From positions 186,001 to 250,000 of the forward strand of contig JAGTTS010000002.1 of assembly GCA_018223375.1 (NCBI GenBank): a DNA stretch of 64,000 nt. The letters run 5' to 3'. Below, one piece after another: positions 8,765 through 17,590 of this stretch. The notes beneath the pieces were generated by a model. The model saw nothing but the letters and a program-made list of their open reading frames with translations. It did no database searches and was not told where the DNA came from. The translations under genes were made by a program, and so were the position numbers. The DNA comes from Clostridiaceae bacterium Marseille-Q3526 (GTDB lineage Bacteria; Bacillota; Clostridia; Lachnospirales; Lachnospiraceae). The stretch's first letter is position 1. Each line of letters opens with the position of its first letter.

Positions 8765-9796
8765 ATGAAAAAGACAGGAAAAATTGCAGCGGCAGCAATG
8801 GCAGGAGTCATGGCTCTTTCTATGGCAGGCTGTTCAGGAAACGCAGATTCACAGACAGAAGCAGCAAAGACAGAGGCTGAGAGCGCGCAGGCAGAGGACA
8901 CATCGAAAGAAGCTGACGCTTCCGGCGATTCCTATAAAATCGGCGTGCTGCAGCTGACTCAGCACACAGCTCTTGACAAGGTAAACGAAGGCTTTGTGGC
9001 GGCAATTGAGGAGTCAGGCATTGACGCTGAGCTTGATCAGCAGAATGCTTCCGGCGATCAGTCGGCCTGCCAGACCATCGCGCAGATGCTGGTAGACAGT
9101 GAGAGCGATTTGATTTTCGCCATTGCCACTCCGGCAGCCCAGGCTGTGGCAGGCATGACAGAGGAGATTCCGATTGTAGTGAGCGCGGTGACGGATCCCG
9201 CTGACTCCGGACTGGTAGATTCCAACGAGAAACCGGGACGCAACGTGACGGGAACGTCTGATTTGACTCCTGTAAAGGCTCAGATGGATCTGCTTCAGAA
9301 GCTCCTTCCGGATGCTGAGAAGGTGGGAATTCTCTACAGTACAGCCGAAGCGAACTCTGAAATTCAGGTAGAGATGGCAAAGGAGGCTCTGGAGGACGCT
9401 GGCATTCAGTATGAGGAGTACACGGTTTCCAATACAAACGAGATTCAGACGGTTGTGGAGTCCATGGTGGGAAATGTAGACGTTATCTATACTCCTACTG
9501 ATAACACGATTGCTTCCGGCTACGCTACAGTTGCCATGGTTGCCACAGAAAACAAGATTCCGACCATCTGCGGAGAGAGCGGACAGGTAGACGAGGGCGG
9601 TCTCGTAACCTATGGAGTAGATTACTATGAGTTAGGCCGCATGGCAGGAGAGCAGGCGGTTGAGATTCTCACAGAGGGAGCGGATATCGCTTCCATGCCA
9701 ATCGGATACATGAAGGACGCTGACTGTGAGCTTCAGATCAACGAGGATACAGCGGCGGCTTTAGGACTTGATATGTCAGTGCTGGAGGAAGAATAA
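8765..9796 (+). CDS. ABC transporter substrate-binding lipoprotein (TrpX/PF04392 type)
   Basis: 343 residues beginning with a lipoprotein signal: charged KKTGK, a hydrophobic stretch, and the lipobox MAGC, with Cys at about residue 22. A Ser/Glu/Ala-rich linker and the mature domain follow. Features such as YKIGVLQLTQHTALD, IVVSAVTDPADSGLV and the late KIPTICGESGQVDEGGLVTYG segment are typical of the ABC_sub_bind family, which includes the TrpX tryptophan-binding proteins of streptococci. It would deliver substrate to the permease and ATPase encoded directly downstream with 1-bp overlaps. Tryptophan or a related aromatic compound is the family-based guess; the ligand cannot be fixed from sequence alone. 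Confidence 0.85.
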   Translation: MKKTGKIAAAAMAGVMALSMAGCSGNADSQTEAAKTEAESAQAEDTSKEADASGDSYKIGVLQLTQHTALDKVNEGFVAAIEESGIDAELDQQNASGDQSACQTIAQMLVDSESDLIFAIATPAAQAVAGMTEEIPIVVSAVTDPADSGLVDSNEKPGRNVTGTSDLTPVKAQMDLLQKLLPDAEKVGILYSTAEANSEIQVEMAKEALEDAGIQYEEYTVSNTNEIQTVVESMVGNVDVIYTPTDNTIASGYATVAMVATENKIPTICGESGQVDEGGLVTYGVDYYELGRMAGEQAVEILTEGADIASMPIGYMKDADCELQINEDTAAALGLDMSVLEEE

Positions 9797-10710
9797 TGGC
9801 AGGAATACTTTCCTCCCTTCAGGGCGCCGTAGGACAGGGCGTGCTTTGGGGGATTATGGTGCTTGGTATTTACATTACCTTCCGTCTGATGGACATCGCA
9901 GATTTGACGGTGGACGGAAGCTTCGCTTTGGGCGGCAGCGTCTGCGCGGCGCTGGTAGCCGGCAAGGGCATGAATCCCGTGCTGGCCCTCGTGGTCTGTC
10001 TGGCAGCGGGCATGGCGGCCGGAGCAGTGACGGGAATTCTTCACACAGTATTTGAGATTCCGGCCATCCTGGCAGGAATTCTGACTCAGATTTCCCTCTG
10101 GTCCATTAACCTGAAGGTAATGGGCAAGAGCAATATGAACCTGGGAAAGGCGGAGACGCCGATTTCCTGGCTGAAGGACAGCTTCGGACTGACTCAGAAT
10201 CAGGCCATGATTGTCACAGGACTTGTAGTAACGGTCCTTGTGATTGTATTTCTCTACTGGTTCTTTGGAACCGAGCTTGGAAGCGCCATGCGCGCCACTG
10301 GAAACAACGAGGACATGATCCGCGCTCTGGGCGGAAATACCAACCGCATTAAGCTGCTGGCTCTGATGCTCAGCAACGGTCTGGTAGGCCTTTCCGGCGG
10401 CCTGGTATGCCAGGGACAGAATTACGCTGATATTCAGATGGGAACAGGAGCTATCGTAATCGGCCTGGCGGCCATTATCATCGGCGAGGTGCTGATGGGG
10501 CGTCTGATCCCCTTCTACTGGAAGCTGATTGCTGTGGTGGCAGGCTCTGTGATTTACCAGATTATCCGCGCCGTTGTGCTGAGACTGGGCTTTGACTCAG
10601 ACAATATGAAGCTTTTGACGGCAGTGATCGTGGTAATTGCCCTGGCTGTGCCGGTTATGGCTACCAGATACAAACAGAAAATGGCGTACACGGAAGGAGG
10701 GGAGGAGTAA
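9796..10710 (+). CDS. ABC transporter permease (TrpY-like)
   Basis: 304 residues, highly hydrophobic, with about eight or nine predicted membrane segments. The N-terminal block YITFRLMDIADLTVDGSF and the later MRATGNNEDMIRALGGN are characteristic of branched-chain/BMP-type permeases that pair with ABC_sub_bind proteins. A single subunit is encoded, so a homodimeric channel is expected. The start overlaps the stop of the binding-protein gene by one base (TAATG), and the ATPase gene overlaps its own stop the same way, so the three are translated as a coupled operon. Confidence 0.87.
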   Translation: MAGILSSLQGAVGQGVLWGIMVLGIYITFRLMDIADLTVDGSFALGGSVCAALVAGKGMNPVLALVVCLAAGMAAGAVTGILHTVFEIPAILAGILTQISLWSINLKVMGKSNMNLGKAETPISWLKDSFGLTQNQAMIVTGLVVTVLVIVFLYWFFGTELGSAMRATGNNEDMIRALGGNTNRIKLLALMLSNGLVGLSGGLVCQGQNYADIQMGTGAIVIGLAAIIIGEVLMGRLIPFYWKLIAVVAGSVIYQIIRAVVLRLGFDSDNMKLLTAVIVVIALAVPVMATRYKQKMAYTEGGEE

Positions 10711-11507
10711 TGCTGACGATTTCCAATGTGAAGAAGACCTTCAATAAGGGAACCATCAATGAGAAGAAGGCGTTAAACGGCATTGACCTCCATCTGGACG
10801 AGAGAGATTTCTGCACCATTATCGGCGGAAACGGAGCCGGAAAATCTACGATGCTGAATATGATCGCAGGGGTGTACCCCATTGACTGCGGAAAGATTGT
10901 GATTGACGGCGTAAATATTTCCAGGGAGCCGGAGTTCAAGAGGGCCAAATATATCGGTCGGGTATTCCAGGATCCGATGCGTGGAACGGCGGCCAATATG
11001 GAGATTCAGGAAAACCTGGCGCTGGCCTATAGAAGAGGCCAGAGAAGAGGCCTGGGCTGGGGCATTAAAAACCAGGAAAAGGAGCGCTACAGGGAGCTGC
11101 TCACTCAGCTGGATCTGGGATTAGAGGATCGGATGACCAGCAAGGTGGGACTTCTCTCAGGAGGACAGAGACAGGCGCTGACGCTTCTCATGGCCACGCT
11201 TCAGAAGCCGAAGCTGCTTCTCTTAGATGAACATACGGCGGCGCTGGATCCGAAAACAGCCTCCAAGGTGTTAAGCCTGACAGAGCGGATTGTGGAAAGC
11301 CAGAACCTGACGGCCATGATGGTCACTCACAACATGAACGACGCAATCCATATCGGAAACCGCCTGATCATGATGCATGAGGGACGCATTATTTACAATG
11401 TGGCAGGTGAGGAGAAAAAGAATCTGAAGGTAGAGGATCTGCTCCGCAAATTTGAACAGGCCAGCGGCGGACAGTTTGCCAACGACAGAATGATGCTGGC
11501 AAGATAA
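10710..11507 (+). CDS. ABC transporter ATP-binding protein (TrpZ-like)
   Basis: 265 residues with a full ABC ATPase set: Walker A GGNGAGKST, Q-loop GRVFQDP, signature LLSGGQRQALTL, Walker B KLLLLDEHTAALD and the switch His in MVTHN. An E-to-H change follows the Walker B Glu (DEHT), which is common in this subfamily. It powers the importer made of the two genes upstream, with which it overlaps by one base. A terminator 18 bases after its stop ends the operon. Confidence 0.92.
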   Translation: MLTISNVKKTFNKGTINEKKALNGIDLHLDERDFCTIIGGNGAGKSTMLNMIAGVYPIDCGKIVIDGVNISREPEFKRAKYIGRVFQDPMRGTAANMEIQENLALAYRRGQRRGLGWGIKNQEKERYRELLTQLDLGLEDRMTSKVGLLSGGQRQALTLLMATLQKPKLLLLDEHTAALDPKTASKVLSLTERIVESQNLTAMMVTHNMNDAIHIGNRLIMMHEGRIIYNVAGEEKKNLKVEDLLRKFEQASGGQFANDRMMLAR

Positions 11508-11524
11508 CAGAATAAGCGATGGAG

Positions 11525-11555
11525 AAAGGGGCAGAGGCAATTCTGTCCCTTTTCA
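11525..11555 (+). terminator. Terminator of the ABC operon
   Basis: An 11-bp stem (AAAGGGGCAGA with TCTGTCCCTTT, one G-U pair) with a 6-base loop, followed by TTCATTTTATTTTTT. Confidence 0.8.
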
Positions 11556-11571
11556 TTTTATTTTTTCTCTA

Positions 11572-11600
11572 TTGGCATTTTTTCTGATTAATGCTATAAT
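11572..11600 (+). promoter_or_regulatory. Promoter of first SH3b-NlpC/P60 gene
   Basis: TTGGCA (11572-11577), 17 bases, then a perfect TATAAT (11595-11600) preceded by TGC. The transcript would have a leader of about 107 bases that contains two potential hairpins (CCAAC/GTTGG near 11607-11626 and CAGCACA/TGTGCTG near 11646-11680). Confidence 0.75.
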
Positions 11601-11713
11601 CATACCCAACGAATTGCCCAGTTGGCAGTGAATGAAAAACAGCGTCAGCACAAAGCGGGAACATGCCTCTGTGTGCTGGCCCTGAATCAGATGGAATAAG
11701 CGGAGAAAACTGA

Positions 11714-13399
11714 ATGAAAGAAAAACAGGATTTAGAACATGTAGATGGGCTGGATACAGAGGATTTGGAGCTGGTTGATTTAGACCTGGAAGATCTGGAT
11801 CAGCTGCCGGACGAGCCTGTTCAGCAGCCAGAAGAGAACTTAGAACATCAGGCGGAAGACGGGAAGGCAGAGAAGGATGAACCACCTAAAAAGCGCAGAA
11901 AGCGGAAGGGGTTCTATAAGGAATACGCTGTGATTGGCGTATTGGCTCTGGCGCTTCTTGCGGTGGTGATTTTTGCAGGGAGCCGTTTGTTCGGAAAAAA
12001 AGACGATCCGGCTTTAAATGCAAAGGGAAAGGCTGTGGAGGAAACAGTGTCCAAAGAGCAGGAAAAGGCCGCGAAGGAAGAGGAAGAAAAGAAGGCAGTT
12101 GTAGATTCTTACAAGAATCTGGGCATCGTGGAGGTGACAGGCTACCTGAACGTCCGCGAGACGGCCAGCCCTGACGCAGATGTGATAGGAAAGCTCCAGG
12201 ACGGAGGAGCCTGCGAGATTCTTGATGATTCCACAGAGGAGTGGTATCATATTTCTTCCGGCGGAATCGAGGGCTATATCAGCGCAGAGTACGTTCTGAC
12301 AGGTGAAAAGGCCAGAGAAAAAGCGATGGAAGAGGCTGCTCTCAGAGCGACTATCACAGCGGATTCCTTAAATATCCGCAAAGAGCCAGGCACCTCTGCC
12401 GAGGTAGTGGGACAGGCCTTAAAGGGCGAGCGCTATTTGGTGAAGAGCCAGGAGGACGGCTGGATTCAGATCTCTTCCGGCTATATTTCCGACGATTACG
12501 CCACAGTAGCCTACGGCCTCAACGAGGCCAGAAAGTTGGATATGCGATCCATGGTTTTAAATCTCTATGACAATCTGGGTATTTCCAGCGTGGACAGCTA
12601 TCTGAATATTCGAAGCGAACCCCGCGAGGACGGCGACATTATTGGAAAGATGACCAGTAAATCGGCGGGAGAAATTCTGGAAACCAGCGAAGATGGAAAA
12701 TGGTACAAAATTAAGTCAGGCCCTGTGACCGGTTATGTCAGTGCAGATTACATTCTCACAGGCCAGGCAGCCAAGGACGAGGCCCTGCAGGTAGCGGAGC
12801 TGATGGCCATTGTATCCACAGACCGTCTGAACGCCAGGGAACAGCCGACTCAGGATTCCAAGATCTGGACGCAGATCTCCAATAATGAGAGATATCCTGT
12901 CACGGAACAGCTGGACGGCTGGGTAGGGATTGAGCTGGATACCTCCACCGCCTATGTGTCCACAGATTATGTGGATGTGCGGTATGCCCTCCCGGAGGCG
13001 GTTAAGTTCAGTCCGCTGGATGGAAACCAGTCTCTGAGAAATAAAATGGTCAACTATGGTCTCCAGTTTGTAGGAAACCGGTATGTATGGGGCGGCAACG
13101 ATCCTCACACAGGAGCGGACTGCTCCGGTTTTGTCAAATATGTTTACAGCCATGTGGCAGGAATTACCCTGCCCAGAACCTCCAGAGAGCAGGCCAGACA
13201 GGGAACTCCGATCAAATCTTCCCAGATGCGGCCGGGCGATCTGATTTTCTATGCAAACGGCGGAGGCACAGTCAACCATGTGGCCATGTACATTGGAAAC
13301 GGACAGATTGTCCATGCGGCCAGCCGCAGAAGCGGAATCAAGATTTCCACCTGGAATTACAGAACGCCGTACCGCATTGTAAATATGCTGGGAGATTAA
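11714..13399 (+). CDS. Membrane-anchored SH3b-repeat NlpC/P60 peptidoglycan hydrolase
   Basis: 561 residues. An acidic cytoplasmic N-terminus (about 1-60, rich in Asp, Glu and Leu) and a basic patch KKRRKRKG are followed by one membrane helix near 70-93. Outside are a Lys/Glu-rich coiled stretch and four bacterial SH3 repeats, each with an LN(V/I/A)R core, between about residues 138 and 432. The C-terminal NlpC/P60 domain carries DCSGF (Cys470), NHVAMYIGNG (His522) and IVHAAS as catalytic elements. The family cleaves D-Glu-DAP type bonds in wall peptides. A closely related paralog follows at 13578, with its own promoter. The pairing suggests separate conditions or partners for two similar wall enzymes. 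Confidence 0.9.
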   Translation: MKEKQDLEHVDGLDTEDLELVDLDLEDLDQLPDEPVQQPEENLEHQAEDGKAEKDEPPKKRRKRKGFYKEYAVIGVLALALLAVVIFAGSRLFGKKDDPALNAKGKAVEETVSKEQEKAAKEEEEKKAVVDSYKNLGIVEVTGYLNVRETASPDADVIGKLQDGGACEILDDSTEEWYHISSGGIEGYISAEYVLTGEKAREKAMEEAALRATITADSLNIRKEPGTSAEVVGQALKGERYLVKSQEDGWIQISSGYISDDYATVAYGLNEARKLDMRSMVLNLYDNLGISSVDSYLNIRSEPREDGDIIGKMTSKSAGEILETSEDGKWYKIKSGPVTGYVSADYILTGQAAKDEALQVAELMAIVSTDRLNAREQPTQDSKIWTQISNNERYPVTEQLDGWVGIELDTSTAYVSTDYVDVRYALPEAVKFSPLDGNQSLRNKMVNYGLQFVGNRYVWGGNDPHTGADCSGFVKYVYSHVAGITLPRTSREQARQGTPIKSSQMRPGDLIFYANGGGTVNHVAMYIGNGQIVHAASRRSGIKISTWNYRTPYRIVNMLGD

Positions 13400-13450
13400 G
13401 ACGGCGGTCTGAGAGAACTGCGTGTTCATAATAATTTAACTTTTTTCCAG

Positions 13451-13479
13451 TCGATTTTATCGACAAAATGTGCTATAAT
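13451..13479 (+). promoter_or_regulatory. Promoter of second SH3b-NlpC/P60 gene
   Basis: A perfect TATAAT at 13474-13479 preceded by TGC (extended -10), with only a weak -35 (TCGATT, 17 bases upstream). The same TGCTATAAT sequence is used by the first paralog. The leader downstream (13500-13550) contains CAGCGCCG and CGGCGCTG arms plus CGTCAG/CTGACG arms that could form alternative hairpins. Confidence 0.55.
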
Positions 13480-13577
13480 CCGCTGTGTATGTTTAGACAG
13501 AGCAGCGCCGCCGGACAGAGCGTCAGGCGTTTTTGGCTGACGGCGCTGGAGAAATTACAGTAAATGGAGCGATGAAA

Positions 13578-15257
13578 ATGGGAATTAATAAACCAGACGA
13601 TTACGCAGCCAGACTTCTGAAGGCCAGGAAGAGGAGAAATGGAAAGGATCCTCTTAAATATTTCCTGATTGCGGCGGGATGCGTGATTGTGATTCTCGTC
13701 ATTGTACTGGCGGGAAAGCTTGCAAAGGGCGGCAGAATCGACCTGGGCGCGGGCAGAACTGGAAAAGGCCCCGAAATAGAGGGTGTATTCGAGAGCGAAG
13801 GAAGCACAGAGGCAGCGCAGGGCGATTTGATGGATGAAGACGAAGAGCTGAGAAAGATTGACGAGCAGAAGGCAGCTGTCGTAGAGTCCTATGAGAATCT
13901 GGGAATCGTGCAGGTAACCGGTTATCTGAATATGAGAGAGAGCCCGGATCAGAACGCCGATATTATCGGAAAGATGCTAAACGGAAGCGCCTGTGAGATT
14001 TTAGACGACTCTCAGGAGGGCTGGTATCAGGTGACCTCCGGCGGCCTGACCGGTTACATCAGCTCCGAGTACGTGCTGACAGGCGACGAGGCCAAGACGG
14101 CGGCCTTTGATCTGGTAGATCAGATGGCGGTTATCACAGCCGATAAGCTGAATGTGAGAAGCGAGCCCAATCAGGACGCTCAGGTGCTGGAGCAGGTGCT
14201 GAGAAACGAGCGCTATACCATTGAGGAAGAGGAAGGCGACTGGATCAAGATTCCGGACGGCTACATTTCTTCTGAGTACGTGCAGGAGCGCTACGCGCTG
14301 AACGAGGCCAGAAAGCTGGATCTGCGCACCATGGTTCTGAATATGTATGACAACATTGGTATTTCCAATGTAAACAATTATCTGAACATCCGCAAGGAGC
14401 CGAAGGAAGACGGAAAGATTATCGGAAAGATGACCAGCAAGTCTGCCGGTGAAATTCTGGAGACGACGGAAGATGGAAAGTGGTATAAGATTAAGTCAGG
14501 TCCTGTGACTGGCTATGTAAGCTCCGAGTACATTCTGACTGGCCAGGCCGCCAAGGACGAGGCGCTTCAGGAGGCCAAGCTGATGGCCATTGTATCCACA
14601 GATCGTCTGAATGCCAGAACAGAGCCGAACACAGAGGCGCCGATCTGGACTCAGATTTCCAACAGCGAGCGCTACAACGTACTGAGCCAGCAGGACGGCT
14701 GGGTAGAGATTGAGCTGGATACTACCTCCGCCTATGTGGCTACCGATTATGTGGATGTCCGCTATGCGCTGAACGAAGCCATTGAGTTTACTCCGGTGGA
14801 GGAGACTTCTGATACAGGAAGCTCTGGCGGAAAGGGAGGTTCAGGCGGAAAAGGCAGCTCCGGCAGCAAGGGAAGCTCTGGAAGCGGATCCTCCAAGCGT
14901 TCCCAGATTGCAAGCTATGCGACTCAGTTCCTGGGCAATCCTTATGTATGGGGAGGCACCAGCCTTACAAACGGCGCGGACTGCTCCGGATTTACCATGG
15001 CTGTTATGTCTCACTTCGGCGTCAGCCTGCCGCACCATTCCGGTTCCCAGGCCAATGCGGGAAGAGCGGTTTCTTCCTCCGAGATGAGACCTGGCGATCT
15101 GGTATTCTACACCAACAGCGGCGGCACGATCAACCATGTGGCTCTCTATATTGGAAACGGCCAGGTTGTACACGCCTCCAACCCAAGCAGCGGAATTAAG
15201 ATTTCCCGGTGGAATTACCGTACTCCGGCAAAGATTGTCAATGTTTTGGGAGATTAG
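13578..15257 (+). CDS. SH3b-repeat NlpC/P60 peptidoglycan hydrolase (paralog)
   Basis: About 559 residues from the ATG at 13578. That ATG sits 8 bases after GGAG; an upstream in-frame TTG at 13533 lies inside a leader hairpin and is a poor start. Layout as in the preceding gene: a short basic N-terminus, one membrane helix near residues 30-50, four SH3b repeats, then NlpC/P60 with DCSGF (Cys469), INHVALYIGNG and VVHAS. The difference is a flexible Gly/Ser/Lys linker (about 14815-14900) between the last SH3 repeat and the catalytic domain, and a shorter cytoplasmic head. The SH3-3 region is nearly identical between the two proteins, which indicates recent duplication or gene conversion. Confidence 0.9.
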   Translation: MGINKPDDYAARLLKARKRRNGKDPLKYFLIAAGCVIVILVIVLAGKLAKGGRIDLGAGRTGKGPEIEGVFESEGSTEAAQGDLMDEDEELRKIDEQKAAVVESYENLGIVQVTGYLNMRESPDQNADIIGKMLNGSACEILDDSQEGWYQVTSGGLTGYISSEYVLTGDEAKTAAFDLVDQMAVITADKLNVRSEPNQDAQVLEQVLRNERYTIEEEEGDWIKIPDGYISSEYVQERYALNEARKLDLRTMVLNMYDNIGISNVNNYLNIRKEPKEDGKIIGKMTSKSAGEILETTEDGKWYKIKSGPVTGYVSSEYILTGQAAKDEALQEAKLMAIVSTDRLNARTEPNTEAPIWTQISNSERYNVLSQQDGWVEIELDTTSAYVATDYVDVRYALNEAIEFTPVEETSDTGSSGGKGGSGGKGSSGSKGSSGSGSSKRSQIASYATQFLGNPYVWGGTSLTNGADCSGFTMAVMSHFGVSLPHHSGSQANAGRAVSSSEMRPGDLVFYTNSGGTINHVALYIGNGQVVHASNPSSGIKISRWNYRTPAKIVNVLGD

Positions 15258-15280
15258 AAGAGAGTTGTAAAGATAGTATA

Positions 15281-15340
15281 AAAAGCAGATAAGATTTCCT
15301 TGCTCCACTGAAAGTCGCTGGAAAGCTTATCTGCTTTTTT
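15281..15340. terminator. Bidirectional terminator between convergent genes
   Basis: A 13-bp perfect inverted repeat (15281-15293 with 15326-15338), flanked by A-runs on the left and T-runs on the right, so it can end transcripts from both strands: the second hydrolase on plus and citC on minus. A diverged direct copy of its right part lies at 15415-15437. Confidence 0.85.
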
Positions 15341-15443
15341 AAATTTTCTTTAGGCGGGGCAGTCACCGGAAAATAATTCTGCTTCTTTTTGATATGTTTT
15401 TACAGTGGAGGAACCGCTGGGAGTCTTATCTGCTTTTCTGCCT

Positions 15444-16517
15444 CTAATAGTGTATGACCTGAGGGGAGTCCTGAATGGCCTGGACGACTGGGGCTGCTTC
15501 TTCTGAGGTGAAGTAGCGGTAGGTAGTTTCCGGAACCAGAGAACGTATCTCCTCCAGGCGGCCGTCATGGATCAGACTCCTGACCAGGGAGGCGCTGACA
15601 GTATGTCCTTCCTGTTCCAGGCGGGGAATGACGGTTACAGAAGGGCCGCCTCCTGCTTCAGCCTCACTAATCATGACCTGATTGTAGAGCCCTGTCACCT
15701 GGCTGAAGGATTCCTCTCCGACAAAGCGGACAGAGACAGACAGGGCTTTCGCAATACTCTGAAACAGGCGCACGTCCAACCGGGCATGGGAACAGATAGC
15801 ACTGTCCTCGTCCTTCAGAAAGTAGGAGGGGAACGTGGCGTTGGAGATCAGATAGCTTCCTGTTTTGTGGAGAACCACATTGGAAAGATGGGAAATTCCC
15901 TGTTTTACCAGCTGAAAGCGGACTGGGAAAGGAACCAGGGACGCGTCCTCCGAGACGACGAACAGGTGGAGAAGGCTGCAGGCAGAGGCAGCTTTTTCAA
16001 GCAGATACTGATGTCCCAGAGTAAAGGGATTGGCGTTCATGACAACTGCCCCCACAGGAAGTCCGCTGCGGGAAGGAACAGCCCCGCTTTCGTCGGTCTC
16101 CTGAACCAGCCGCTTTAAATAGTCTGCAAAGCCGCTCTTCTTATTTTCCATAAACACCGCTTCTCCATCAGAGCGGGCAATTTCGTAGAATCCCAGATCC
16201 TTAAAAAACATGGCCTTGCTGCATTTGGTGTAGAGGAACAGATGGAAATTTCCGCGCCCGTACTGGTATTCTGTCAGATGGGAGATCAGCTGCCCCAGCA
16301 GTCCCTCGCCCTGAAAATCAGAGTCCACTGCCATACACCGCAGGGTATTTCCAAAGCAGGAACCAGTGGCTGCCAATCGGTAATTTTCATCGTAAAGACC
16401 GACAGTGTAATCAAGATTTTTGTCTCTTCGTATGCCCTCCTTTTCTAACAGGCTGTTTACTTGATCCATTCCGCGTCTGTCCGTTGGAAGGATTTCGCTG
16501 ATGCGGTATTCTGACAT
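15444..16517 (-). CDS. citC: [Citrate (pro-3S)-lyase] ligase
   Basis: About 357 residues from the ATG at 16517. The frame stays open upstream to 16610, but the MSEYRISEI start fits the family. The N-terminal third is a GNAT-like domain (SDFQGEGLLGQL segment). The rest is a nucleotidyltransferase domain with the HxGH-type motif NPFTLGHQ. CitC activates citrate lyase by ATP-dependent acetylation of the thiol of its prosthetic group on CitD. It stands alone here, about 35 kb from citDEF and about 28 kb from the citX-citG fusion, instead of heading a cit operon. It is convergent with the NlpC/P60 gene and divergent from tepA. Confidence 0.9.
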   Translation of the reverse strand: MSEYRISEILPTDRRGMDQVNSLLEKEGIRRDKNLDYTVGLYDENYRLAATGSCFGNTLRCMAVDSDFQGEGLLGQLISHLTEYQYGRGNFHLFLYTKCSKAMFFKDLGFYEIARSDGEAVFMENKKSGFADYLKRLVQETDESGAVPSRSGLPVGAVVMNANPFTLGHQYLLEKAASACSLLHLFVVSEDASLVPFPVRFQLVKQGISHLSNVVLHKTGSYLISNATFPSYFLKDEDSAICSHARLDVRLFQSIAKALSVSVRFVGEESFSQVTGLYNQVMISEAEAGGGPSVTVIPRLEQEGHTVSASLVRSLIHDGRLEEIRSLVPETTYRYFTSEEAAPVVQAIQDSPQVIHY

Positions 16518-16720
16518 GGCTCTTAGACGTCTCCTTTCATTCTGGCGTTTTCTTTCATTATAAGTCAAATGTTTAGAAAAATCGAATATAAAAATCCCTA
16601 TATCTTCCATAAGAATAAATGATGTATGAACGGCTTTTCACGGGGAAGGATAAGAAAGAGAAAGCCGGCTGCACGAAAACGCCGGGAAGCAGGAAAGAAA
16701 ACGTAAAACGGAGGAGAGCC

Positions 16721-17521
16721 ATGAGGGAGCTGTACGAAGAAAAGACAGGATATGTAAGAGAAAACCACAGGGGCGATGATAAAACAGAGAACTCTGAGAA
16801 AACAGAAAGCGCTCAGAATAGTTCGCAGCCGCAGACTGGAGAAAAAGGGGAGGAAAGCGCCCGGACGGAGGAAAGGATTCGGGAGACGGGACAGGTTCTT
16901 TTGGACAGCGGAAGACAGAAAAACAGAATCCACCTGCTTTCCGTGATTGGCGAGATCGAAGGCCATGAGAATCTATCGGGAAGTACGAAAACCACGAAAT
17001 ATGAACATATCCTGCCGGAGCTGGCCAAGCTGGAGGACGACGATGAGGTGGACGGAATGCTGATTCTCATCAACACTGTAGGAGGGGACGTGAGCTGCGG
17101 TCTTGCCCTGGCGGAGATGATTGCTTCTCTCAGCCGTCCTACCGTGTCCCTTGTCATAGGGGACAGCCATTCCATCGGAGTCCCTCTGGCGGTGGCGTCC
17201 GACTACTCCTTCATTGTTCCTACAGGGACCATGATGATCCACCCGGTACGGATGACAGGAATGGTCATCGGAGCAGTCCAGACCTACGACTATTTTGAGA
17301 TGATCCAGGACAGGATTTTAAGCTTCGTGGCAGGACACGCCCAAATCGCGTACGATCAGCTGAAACGCCTGATGCTGAATACAGAAATGCTCACCAAGGA
17401 TTTGGGGACAATACTGGTGGGCCAGGAGGCAGTGAAGGAGGGCTTGATTGACCAGGTGGGAGGAATCAGGGAAGCGTTGAAAAAATTGAATGAATTAATC
17501 GAAAAAAAGAAAAAACTTTAA
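16721..17521 (+). CDS. tepA: ClpP-class serine protease, TepA/YmfB-like
   Basis: About 266 residues from the ATG at 16721, which follows GGAGGAG by 5 bases; the frame is open further upstream to 16619 without a good site. The first about 65 residues are charged and low in complexity. A ClpP-fold domain follows: NTVGGDVSCGLAL, then DSHSIGVPLA with the likely catalytic Ser in HSIG, and MMIHPVRM with the His. The same gene precedes spoIIIE in Bacillus (tepA-ylzJ-spoIIIE), and here ftsK/spoIIIE follows after 69 bases. TepA-type proteins were linked to protein export and spore outgrowth; the substrate is unknown. Confidence 0.82.
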   Translation: MRELYEEKTGYVRENHRGDDKTENSEKTESAQNSSQPQTGEKGEESARTEERIRETGQVLLDSGRQKNRIHLLSVIGEIEGHENLSGSTKTTKYEHILPELAKLEDDDEVDGMLILINTVGGDVSCGLALAEMIASLSRPTVSLVIGDSHSIGVPLAVASDYSFIVPTGTMMIHPVRMTGMVIGAVQTYDYFEMIQDRILSFVAGHAQIAYDQLKRLMLNTEMLTKDLGTILVGQEAVKEGLIDQVGGIREALKKLNELIEKKKKL

Positions 17522-17525
17522 TGCG

Positions 17526-17554
17526 TTGCAATTTCCTCTAAATTTATGTATACT
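17526..17554 (+). promoter_or_regulatory. Promoter upstream of ftsK
   Basis: TTGCAA (17526-17531), a 17-base spacer, then TATACT (17549-17554), just after the tepA stop and 36 bases before the ftsK start. Confidence 0.6.
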
Positions 17555-17590
17555 TATCTGATGAGTAAAAAAATCTGGAGGCTTAGATAA

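Noticed and set aside
13533..13577. TTG start for the second NlpC/P60 gene
   Set aside because: It sits inside a leader hairpin without a binding site; the ATG at 13578 has GGAG 8 bases upstream.
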